Assembly: GCF_019049255.1 (NCBI RefSeq)
Contig: NZ_JAGMUJ010000050.1
Location: 1-64,000 of the forward strand
Length of the DNA stretch: 64,000 nucleotides
Direction of reading: 5' to 3'
From: Streptomyces sp. AC558_RSS880
Lineage (GTDB): Bacteria; Actinomycetota; Actinomycetes; Streptomycetales; Streptomycetaceae
The number at the start of each line of letters is the position of its first letter. The first letter of the stretch is position 1. The notes beneath the pieces were generated by a model. That model did not search any database. It worked only from the letters and a program-made list of their open reading frames with translations, and had not been told where the DNA came from. Shown here piece by piece: positions 53,380 through 60,366 of the stretch. The translations under genes and the position numbers were made by a program.

Positions 53380-53409
53380 TCTGATCGACCATGGCCAACG
53401 GCGATCAGA
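53380..53409. promoter_or_regulatory. Inverted repeat and candidate promoter upstream of the YerB-like gene
   Basis: TCTGATCG and CGATCAGA form eight-base arms separated by 14 bases. Just downstream CATAAT (53416-53421) is a good -10 candidate, with the weak TGGCCA 18 bases before it as -35. The dyad thus overlaps the -35 region of the lipoprotein gene promoter and faces the divergent dehydrogenase gene. Confidence 0.45.
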
Positions 53410-53451
53410 AAAGCGCATAATCAAGACAACGGATGATATGAGGCGAATGCG

Positions 53452-54432
53452 GTGGCGACGGCGGGCACGGAGCGAGGGACGCGCCGACGGCGCGGCACGG
53501 GGGTGGGGGTGCTGGTGGCCGCGGTGCTCGCGGCCGGGCCGGTGGCGGGCTGCACGACGTCGGACGGGCCGCGTGACGACGGGCGGGGGTCGCCGACACG
53601 GCCCGGCGGACAGGACAGCCCGCCGGTACTCGCCGTGAAGATCGACAACGCCCCCGCAGCCCGGCCTCAGACAGGCGTGGACGCCGCCGACGTGGTGTAC
53701 GCCGAGCAGGTCGAGGGCGGGACCAGCAGACTGATCGCCGTGTACGCCACCGAGCTGCCGGAGTCCGTCGGTCCGGTGCGCAGCGCCCGGGAGTCGGATC
53801 TGGAACTGCTGCACCAGTTCGACCGGCCGGTGCTGGCCCACTCCGGGGCGCAGAGCAAGCTGATGCCGCTGATCGAGCGGGCACCGCTCGAGGCGGTGAC
53901 ACCCGGGTCGGAGCCCGAGGCCTACACCCGGGACCCCGGCCGGTCCGCTCCCCACAACCTGTACCTGCGACCGGAGCGGCTCATGGACGACCCGCCCGGC
54001 GAGGCCGCCCTGACCACCGGTTTCCGCTTCGGCCGGCCCCCGGCGGACGGCGAGCCCCGAAACGAACTCACGGTGCGGTACCCGGCCTCCCGTACCACCT
54101 TCACCTGGTCCGATGCCCGCGACCGCTGGCTGGTCTCGATGGACGGCACCCCGGCACTCACCGCGGAGGGCGAGCGACTGGCGCCCGCGACGGTGGTCGT
54201 GCAGTACGTGACCGTGCGCCCCTCCGGGTTCCGGGACTTCCTCGGCAACAACACCCCGTACACCGAGACGGTGGGCTCCGGGGAGGCCACCGTGCTGCGC
54301 GACGGACGCGGGTACGAGGCGAACTGGAGCCGTCCGGCCGCCGAGGACGGCACCTCGTTCACCACCGAGGCGGGCGAACGGATGAACTTCGCCCACGGCC
54401 AGGTCTGGGTGGTGTACGCGAAGACGCCCTGA
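53452..54432 (+). CDS. DUF3048 (YerB-like) lipoprotein
   Basis: A 326-aa exported lipoprotein. The N-terminus is basic, with a hydrophobic core (VGVLVAAVLAAGPVAGC) ending in a VAGC lipobox. PPVLAVKIDNAPAARPQTGV and VYAEQVEGGTSRLIAVY are the DUF3048 signature, followed by PVRSARESDLELL and a C-terminal WVVYAKTP. B. subtilis YerB is of unknown function; a wall-associated role is likely. GTG at 53452 is the only start in frame that keeps the signal. It converges with pcaV, three bases apart. Confidence 0.88.
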   Translation: MATAGTERGTRRRRGTGVGVLVAAVLAAGPVAGCTTSDGPRDDGRGSPTRPGGQDSPPVLAVKIDNAPAARPQTGVDAADVVYAEQVEGGTSRLIAVYATELPESVGPVRSARESDLELLHQFDRPVLAHSGAQSKLMPLIERAPLEAVTPGSEPEAYTRDPGRSAPHNLYLRPERLMDDPPGEAALTTGFRFGRPPADGEPRNELTVRYPASRTTFTWSDARDRWLVSMDGTPALTAEGERLAPATVVVQYVTVRPSGFRDFLGNNTPYTETVGSGEATVLRDGRGYEANWSRPAAEDGTSFTTEAGERMNFAHGQVWVVYAKTP

Positions 54433-54435
54433 GTC

Positions 54436-54900
54436 TCAGCGCGGTGCGGCCAGGGAGGGCGCCGGATCGCGCAGTCCTTCGGCCGCGTCCGCGACCCGCC
54501 GGATCAGGTCGATGAAGAGCGCCTGCTCGTCGGCGTCGAGCGGGGCCAGGAAGACCTGGTTCATCCGCGCGGTGCGCACCGTCAGCCTGCGGTGGGTGCG
54601 CACGCCGTCGTCGGTGAGGCGCAGCAGGAAGCGGCGGCCGTCCTGCGGATCGCGGACCTTGTCCAGCAGCCCGCGCCGGATGAGCCGGCCGATCACCTCG
54701 GCGATGGTGGACCGGTCAAGGCCGACCCGCTCCCCCACGGTGCGCTGGTCCAGGCCCGGCTCGGCGACGAGCGCGTTGAGGACCGCGAACTGCGGCGAGG
54801 TGATCTCCTCGGAGACCATCGTGTTCCACAGCAGGTAGTGCGCCTGCTGGAGCCGCCGGGCGAGGTGCCCGGGATGGGTGGTGAGGTCCACCGCGGCCAT
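54436..54900 (-). CDS. pcaV: MarR family repressor of the beta-ketoadipate operon
   Basis: A 154-aa MarR regulator. The core LDQRTVGERVGLDRSTIAEV is the DNA-reading helix pair, and RDPQDGRRFLLRLTDDG the wing. Arg15 (in HPGHLARRLQQ) corresponds to the protocatechuate-binding Arg of S. coelicolor PcaV as I recall it. It is divergent from pcaI with 207 bases between them, the same arrangement as in S. coelicolor. Protocatechuate would release it and turn on the operon. ATG at 54900. Confidence 0.93.
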   Translation of the reverse strand: MAAVDLTTHPGHLARRLQQAHYLLWNTMVSEEITSPQFAVLNALVAEPGLDQRTVGERVGLDRSTIAEVIGRLIRRGLLDKVRDPQDGRRFLLRLTDDGVRTHRRLTVRTARMNQVFLAPLDADEQALFIDLIRRVADAAEGLRDPAPSLAAPR

Positions 54901-55107
54901 GTGCGCTCCCCGGTCGTTTTCGTTGGTGCACTGAACAATACCCGCACGGGTGCGCCTTCGCCGTGACCTCGTGTGTCGTTCGATGCGGAAATGACCAGGC
55001 TATTGACGCTCCGGCCCTCTCGATGACAGCGTGAGGCCGATCTCGCGGAAATACTCAGTGCCCTGACTAACTCGGTCGGGCCGCCTCGAAGGGACGGGAT
55101 TCCTCGG
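54901..55107. promoter_or_regulatory. pcaV-pcaI divergent control region
   Basis: A 207-base gap. ACCCG-CA-CGGGT (54940-54951) is a short dyad near the pcaV start. TTGACG (55003-55008) is a -35 candidate toward pcaI, although no good -10 sits at 17-18 bases. TGACGCT and AGCGTGA around 55004-55034 form an imperfect inverted repeat that could be the PcaV operator. Assignments are tentative. Confidence 0.4.
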
Positions 55108-55863
55108 ATGGACAAGGTGGTCGCCTCGGCTGCGGAGGCGGTGGCTGACGTGCCGGACGGCGCGTCACTGGCGGTGGGCGGCTTCGGCCTCAGCGGCGTG
55201 CCGAACGTGCTGATCCAGGCGCTGTACGAGCGGGGGGTCGACGGTCTGTCGGTCGTCTCGAACAACTGCGGGGCGATGGAGTCCGGGCTCGCGGTGCTGC
55301 TGGCGGCGGGCCGGATCGCCCGGGTGACCGGTTCCTACATCGGCGCGAACAAGGAGTTCGCGCGGCAGTACCTGGCCGGCGAGCTGGAGGTGGAGCTGAT
55401 CCCGCAGGGCACGCTCGCCGAAAGGCTGCGCGCCGGGGGCGCCGGCGTCCCCGCGTTCTACACCCCGGCGGGTGTGGGCACACAGGTCGCCGAGGGCGGA
55501 CTGCCCTGGCGCTACGACGGCTCCGGCGGAGTGGCCATCGCCTCGCCGCCCAAGGAGGTCCGGGAGTTCGACGGCACGGAGTACGTGCTGGAGCGCGGCA
55601 TCCGCACCGACTACGCGCTGGTGCGGGCGGCGAAGGGCGACCGGCACGGGAACCTGGTGTTCAACAAGTCCGCCCGCAACTTCAACCCCCTCGCGGCGAT
55701 GGCGGGCAAGGTCACCGTCGCCGAGGTGGAGGAGCTGGTCGAGCCCGGGGAGATCGAGCCGGACGCCGTGCACCTGCCGGGCGTCTTCGTGCAGCGGGTG
55801 GTCGCCCTCACGCCCGAGCAGGCGGCGGACAAGAAGATCGAGCGGCGGACGGTGAGCGGCTGA
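55108..55863 (+). CDS. pcaI: 3-oxoadipate CoA-transferase subunit A
   Basis: A 251-aa alpha subunit that, with PcaJ, moves CoA from succinyl-CoA to beta-ketoadipate. LAVGGFGLSGVPNVLIQA is the CoA-binding glycine loop of class I CoA-transferases, and NNCGAMESGLAVLL and FYTPAGVGTQVAEGG are further family marks. Its stop overlaps the pcaJ start by one base. It is the first gene of the operon, opposite pcaV. ATG at 55108. Confidence 0.95.
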   Translation: MDKVVASAAEAVADVPDGASLAVGGFGLSGVPNVLIQALYERGVDGLSVVSNNCGAMESGLAVLLAAGRIARVTGSYIGANKEFARQYLAGELEVELIPQGTLAERLRAGGAGVPAFYTPAGVGTQVAEGGLPWRYDGSGGVAIASPPKEVREFDGTEYVLERGIRTDYALVRAAKGDRHGNLVFNKSARNFNPLAAMAGKVTVAEVEELVEPGEIEPDAVHLPGVFVQRVVALTPEQAADKKIERRTVSG

Positions 55864-56507
55864 TGGCCTGGACACGGGAAGAGATGGCCGCGCGGGCGGC
55901 CCGGGAACTGCGCGACGGCCAGTACGTCAACCTCGGCATCGGCCTGCCCACGCTGATCCCCAACCATCTCCCGGCCGGTGTCGAGGTGGTGCTGGAGAGC
56001 GAGAACGGCATCCTGGGCACCGGCCCGTACCCCACCGAGGACGCCGTCGACCCGGACCTGATCAACGCGGGCAAGGAGACCGTCACCGTCCTTCCGGGCG
56101 CCTCCTTCTTCGACTCGGCGCTGTCCTTCGGGATGATCCGGGGCGGGCACATCGACGTCGCGGTGCTGGGCGCGATGCAGGTCTCCGCGCGGGGCGACCT
56201 GGCCAACTGGGCGGTGCCCGGCAAGCTCGTCACCGGCATCGGCGGCGCGATGGACCTGGTCCACGGCGCCCGCACGGTGATCGTGGTGATGACCCACACC
56301 GCCAAGGACGGCTCGCCGAAGATCGTGACGGAGTGCGCGCTGCCGCTGACCGGCAAGGCGTGCGTGGACCGGATCATCACCGACCTCGGCGTCCTCGACG
56401 TCACCGACGACGGGCTCGTCCTCGTCGAGACCGCTCCCGGTGTCACCGCCGAGGAGATCACCGCCAAGACCGGAGCCGAACTCACCCTCGGGAAGGGCCT
56501 GTCGTGA
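55863..56507 (+). CDS. pcaJ: 3-oxoadipate CoA-transferase subunit B
   Basis: A 214-aa beta subunit. LESENGILGTGP contains the catalytic Glu that forms the CoA thioester, preceded by YVNLGIGLPTLIPNHLP. FDSALSFGMIRGGHIDVAVL is a conserved strand. The start overlaps pcaI by one base and the stop overlaps pcaH as GTGA. In several streptomycetes pcaF (thiolase) lies between pcaJ and pcaH; here the two genes are fused by overlap and pcaF is absent. Confidence 0.95.
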   Translation: MAWTREEMAARAARELRDGQYVNLGIGLPTLIPNHLPAGVEVVLESENGILGTGPYPTEDAVDPDLINAGKETVTVLPGASFFDSALSFGMIRGGHIDVAVLGAMQVSARGDLANWAVPGKLVTGIGGAMDLVHGARTVIVVMTHTAKDGSPKIVTECALPLTGKACVDRIITDLGVLDVTDDGLVLVETAPGVTAEEITAKTGAELTLGKGLS

Positions 56508-57283
56508 CCGACGTACTCACTCAAGCCGACATCGACCGGGAGATCGCGGCCGAGCACGCCGCGTACGAGAAGCGGGTCGCCGACGGCGCGCCCGTCGAGC
56601 ACCAGCCGCGCCGTGACTACGCGCCGTACCGCTCCTCGGTGCTGCGCCACCCGAAGCAGCCCCCGGTCGCCATCGACGTCACCAAGGACCCGGAGCTGGT
56701 GGAGCTGTCCTCCCCCGCGTTCGGCGAACGGGACATCACGGAGATCGACAACGACCTGACCCGGCAGCACACCGGCGAGCCGATCGGCGAGCGCATCACC
56801 GTCTCCGGCCGGCTGCTGGACCGCGCCGGGCGCCCGATCCGCGGCCAGCTCATCGAGATCTGGCAGGCCAACTCGGCGGGCCGCTACGCCCATCAGCGCG
56901 AGCAGCACGACGCCCCGCTGGACCCGAACTTCACCGGCGTGGGCCGCACCCTCAGCGACGACGAGGGCCGCTACCACTTCACCACCGTCCAGCCGGGCCC
57001 GTACCCCTGGCGCCAGCACCTCAACGCCTGGCGGCCCGCCCACATCCACTTCTCGGTCTTCGGCACGTCGTTCACCCAGCGGCTGGTGACGCAGATGTAC
57101 TTCCCCAGCGATCCGCTCTTCCCGTACGACCCGATCATCCAGTCGGTGACGGACGACGCCGCACGGCAGCGGCTGATCGCGACGTACGACCACAACCTGT
57201 CGGTGCCGGAGTTCTCGATGGGCTACCACTGGGACATCGTGCTCGACGGACCGCAGGCCACCTGGATGGAAGAGGGGCGCTGA
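56504..57283 (+). CDS. pcaH: Protocatechuate 3,4-dioxygenase beta subunit
   Basis: A 259-aa subunit carrying the non-haem Fe(III) site that opens the protocatechuate ring between the hydroxyls. Iron ligands are the Tyr in NSAGRYAHQ, the Tyr in QPGPYPWRQ and the His pair in RPAHIHFSVFG. LIEIWQANSAG is the family core. GTG at 56504 overlaps the pcaJ stop by four bases. Six bases separate it from pcaG, its partner subunit. Confidence 0.96.
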   Translation: MTDVLTQADIDREIAAEHAAYEKRVADGAPVEHQPRRDYAPYRSSVLRHPKQPPVAIDVTKDPELVELSSPAFGERDITEIDNDLTRQHTGEPIGERITVSGRLLDRAGRPIRGQLIEIWQANSAGRYAHQREQHDAPLDPNFTGVGRTLSDDEGRYHFTTVQPGPYPWRQHLNAWRPAHIHFSVFGTSFTQRLVTQMYFPSDPLFPYDPIIQSVTDDAARQRLIATYDHNLSVPEFSMGYHWDIVLDGPQATWMEEGR

Positions 57284-57289
57284 CCCGCC

Positions 57290-57895
57290 ATGACGAAGAT
57301 CGACACCACGCGTCCGGAGACCGTGCTGCCCACCCCGTCCCACACGGTCGGCCCCTTCTACGGCCACGCCCTGCCCTTCCCCGGCGGCGGCGACATCGCG
57401 CCCGTCGGCCACCCGGACACCATCGCCCTCCAGGGGTACGTGTACGACGGCGACGGCGACCCGCTGCCGGACGCCTTCCTGGAGCTGTGGGGCCCGGACC
57501 CGGACGGCAACGTGTCCCGGGTCGACGGCTCGATGCGGCGCGACCCGGCGACGGGCGGCTTCCTCGGCCGCAACGGCGTGGAGTTCACCGGCTTCGGGCG
57601 GATCCAGACCGACGCGAACGGTCACTGGTACGCCCGTACGCTGCGCCCCGGAGCACGCGGGGGGAACGCGCCGTACCTCAGTGTGTGCGTGTTCGCGCGG
57701 GGTCTGCTGGTGCACCTGTTCACCCGGATCTACCTGCCGGGCGACGAGGCGGCGCTGGCGGCGGACCCGCTGCTGTCCCGGCTCGACGCCGGGCGCCGCG
57801 ACACGCTGGTCGCGGGCGAGGAGGGCGCCGGCACGTACCGTTTCGACATCCGTCTTCAGGGCGAGGGCGAGACGGTCTTCCTGGAGTTCCAGTGA
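57290..57895 (+). CDS. pcaG: Protocatechuate 3,4-dioxygenase alpha subunit
   Basis: A 201-aa subunit that lacks the iron ligands of PcaH but completes the active-site wall. TPSHTVGPFYGHALPF at the N-terminus, LPDAFLELWGPDPDG and LLVHLFTRIYLPGD are typical. The stop overlaps the pcaB start as GTGA. Order pcaH-pcaG and the near-equal sizes fit an alpha/beta pair. Confidence 0.95.
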   Translation: MTKIDTTRPETVLPTPSHTVGPFYGHALPFPGGGDIAPVGHPDTIALQGYVYDGDGDPLPDAFLELWGPDPDGNVSRVDGSMRRDPATGGFLGRNGVEFTGFGRIQTDANGHWYARTLRPGARGGNAPYLSVCVFARGLLVHLFTRIYLPGDEAALAADPLLSRLDAGRRDTLVAGEEGAGTYRFDIRLQGEGETVFLEFQ

Positions 57896-59223
57896 CATCA
57901 GCCGACACCGACACCGGTCTGCTCGCCCCCGGGTGGGCCGGTTCCCCGGCCGCCGCCGAGACGGCGGACGCGGCGTTCCTGCGGGCGCTGCTCGACGCGG
58001 AGGCCGCGCTGACCCGCGCCCAGGCCTCACTGGGGCTCGCCCCGGCGCAGGCGGCGACGGCGGTGACGGAGGCCGCCGATCCGGCCGGTTTCGACGTCGC
58101 GTCCCTCGCCGTGCGGGCGCGGGGCGGCGGGAATCCGGTGATCCCGCTGGTCGCGGAGCTGACCCGGGCGGTCGGCGAGGAGTACGGCCCGTACGTGCAC
58201 CGGGGTGCGACCAGCCAGGACATCATGGACACCGCCATGATGCTGGTCGCCCACCGCGCCCTGGGCCCGGTCCTCGCCGACCTCGACCGCTGCCGGCGGG
58301 CCCTGACCGAACTGGCCGCCGCGCACCGTGACACCCCGATGCCGGGCCGGACGCTGACCCAGCACGCCGTACCGACGACGTTCGGGCTGAAGGCGGCCGG
58401 GTGGCGGTCGCTGGTGCTGGACGCGCGGGACCGGGTGACGGCGGTACGCGGCTCACTGCCCGCCCAACTCGGCGGTGCGGCCGGAACGCTGGCGGCCTTC
58501 TCCGCGTACGGGGCTAAGGACGCCACCGCGCTGCCGGGCGCGTACGCCCGTGAACTCGGGCTCGCCGAACCCCTGTTGCCCTGGCACACGCTCCGCACGC
58601 CGGTCGCCGATCTCGCCGGCTGTCTCGCCTTCGCCGCCGGCGCGCTGGGCAAGCTCGCGGCGGACGTCCTCACCCTCTCCCGCACGGAGATCGCCGAGGT
58701 CGCCGAGGGCAGCGGCGGCGGCTCCTCGGCCATGCCGCACAAGGCGAACCCGGTGCGCTCGACACTGATCGCGGCGGCGGCACGGCGCGCACCGCAGCTC
58801 GCGGCGACGCTGTACGGCTCACTGGTGGCCGAGGACGAGCGGCCGGCCGGCGCCTGGCACGCCGAATGGGAACCGCTGAGGGACCTGCTCCGTCTGGTGG
58901 GCGGTGCCGCCCGGGACGCCGCCGAACTGACCGAGGGGCTGCGGGTGCGTCCGGAGGTCATGGACGAACACCTCCGGCTCACCCACGGACTGATCGTCTC
59001 CGAGCGGCTGTCCGCCGAGCTGGCGCCGGTCCTCGGCCGCGCCCGCGCGAAGGAGCTGCTCACGGAGCTGGCCCGGCGGGCGTACCGGGAAGGACGTGAC
59101 CTCGGCGAACTGCTCGCCGCCGAAGCCGAGTTGAAGGAGACCGACGTCTCCTCCCTCATCGACCCCGCCCGTTACACCGGCTCCGCCGGACCCCTCACCG
59201 ACCGTGCTCTGGAGCGACGTTGA
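57892..59223 (+). CDS. pcaB: 3-carboxy-cis,cis-muconate cycloisomerase
   Basis: A 443-aa member of the fumarase/argininosuccinate lyase superfamily that closes carboxymuconate to the lactone. GGSSAMPHKANPVRS is the signature loop with the catalytic Ser, and VHRGATSQDIMDTAMMLV and GRTLTQHAVPTTFG are active-site segments. GTG at 57892 overlaps the pcaG stop. The C-terminus ends with the start of pcaL (TTGA overlap). Confidence 0.95.
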   Translation: MTSADTDTGLLAPGWAGSPAAAETADAAFLRALLDAEAALTRAQASLGLAPAQAATAVTEAADPAGFDVASLAVRARGGGNPVIPLVAELTRAVGEEYGPYVHRGATSQDIMDTAMMLVAHRALGPVLADLDRCRRALTELAAAHRDTPMPGRTLTQHAVPTTFGLKAAGWRSLVLDARDRVTAVRGSLPAQLGGAAGTLAAFSAYGAKDATALPGAYARELGLAEPLLPWHTLRTPVADLAGCLAFAAGALGKLAADVLTLSRTEIAEVAEGSGGGSSAMPHKANPVRSTLIAAAARRAPQLAATLYGSLVAEDERPAGAWHAEWEPLRDLLRLVGGAARDAAELTEGLRVRPEVMDEHLRLTHGLIVSERLSAELAPVLGRARAKELLTELARRAYREGRDLGELLAAEAELKETDVSSLIDPARYTGSAGPLTDRALERR

Positions 59224-60338
59224 CCGACCGACTTCTCAACCACTGCGAAGAGGGCCCCGCTTCCGCTCCCCCGCTGCTGCTCGGCCCCTCGCTCGGCACG
59301 TCGTACGCCCTGTGGGACGGGGTGGCGCCCGAGCTGTCGGCCGCGCACCGCGTGGTCCGCTGGGACCTGCCGGGGCACGGCGGTTCGGCGGCGGGGCTGA
59401 TCGGCCCCGGTGCCACCGTCGGCGACCTCGCCGGGCTGGTGCTCGCGCTCGCCGACGCGCTCGGCATCGAGCGGTTCGCGTACGCGGGCGTCTCGCTGGG
59501 CGGTGCGGTGGGGCTGCATCTGGCCGTGCACCGTCCGGACCGGCTGTCGTCGCTGGCCGTGATCTGCTCCTCGGCGCACTTCAACGGCGCGAAGCCGTGG
59601 GAGGAGCGGGCGGCGCGGGTGCGGAGCGAAGGGCTCGCCGGACTCGCGGAGGGCGCGGACGCCCGGTGGTTCACGTCCGGGTTCACCGTGCCGGGACTGG
59701 TCCGGGACCACCGGGAGGCCGACCCGGAGGCGTACGCCGCCTGCTGTGACGCGCTGGCCGCGTTCGATCTGCGGGACCGGCTGGCGGAGGTGTCCGTGCC
59801 GACGCTGCTGGTGGCCGGCCGGGAGGACCCGGCGACGCCGCCCGAGCATCTGCGGGAGATCGCGGACGCGGTGCCGGACGCCGCGCTCGTGGAGATCCCG
59901 GGTGCCTCGCACCTGGCGCCGGCCCAGCGCCCGGAGGCGGTGCTGGCCGCGTTGCGGGCGCACTTCGACGGGACGGCCCGGCGCGGCATGGAGGTGCGCC
60001 GGGAGGTGCTGGGCGACGCGCACGTGGACCGGGCGCAGGCCCGGCAGACGCCGTTCACGGCACGCTTCCAGGACTTCATCTCGCGCTACGCCTGGGGCGA
60101 GATCTGGACCGACCCGACCCTCACCCGCCGCGAACGCAGCATGATCACGCTCACGGCGCTGGTCGCGCACGGCCACTACGACGAGCTCGCCCTGCACGTC
60201 CGCGCGGCGCGTCGGGGCGGGCTCACCCCCGAGGAGATCGGGGCGGTGCTGCTCCAGACGGCCGTGTACTGCGGGGTCCCGGCGGCGAACTCGGCGTTCG
60301 CGACGGCCCAGCGGGTGCTGGCGGAGGAGGACGAGTAG
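59220..60338 (+). CDS. pcaL: Fused beta-ketoadipate enol-lactone hydrolase / carboxymuconolactone decarboxylase
   Basis: A 372-aa two-step enzyme. Residues 1-255 are the PcaD alpha/beta hydrolase (GPSLGTSYALWD, nucleophile in AGVSLGGAVG, His in GASHLAPAQRP). Residues about 265-372 are the PcaC decarboxylase (RRERSMITLTALVAHGHYDE, AVLLQTAVYCGVPAAN). The fusion, called PcaL, is usual in actinobacteria. The start is TTG at 59220, overlapping the pcaB stop by four bases, with GGAG upstream. It is the last gene of the operon. Confidence 0.95.
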   Translation: MTDRLLNHCEEGPASAPPLLLGPSLGTSYALWDGVAPELSAAHRVVRWDLPGHGGSAAGLIGPGATVGDLAGLVLALADALGIERFAYAGVSLGGAVGLHLAVHRPDRLSSLAVICSSAHFNGAKPWEERAARVRSEGLAGLAEGADARWFTSGFTVPGLVRDHREADPEAYAACCDALAAFDLRDRLAEVSVPTLLVAGREDPATPPEHLREIADAVPDAALVEIPGASHLAPAQRPEAVLAALRAHFDGTARRGMEVRREVLGDAHVDRAQARQTPFTARFQDFISRYAWGEIWTDPTLTRRERSMITLTALVAHGHYDELALHVRAARRGGLTPEEIGAVLLQTAVYCGVPAANSAFATAQRVLAEEDE

Positions 60339-60366
60339 CCGGGGGCGTCCTCCCGGGACAGAACGG

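Noticed and set aside
60339..60366. CCGGG/CCCGG pairing as terminator between pcaL and the LAL-like gene
   Set aside because: The stem is only about five to six pairs and such pairings are frequent by chance at this GC content.
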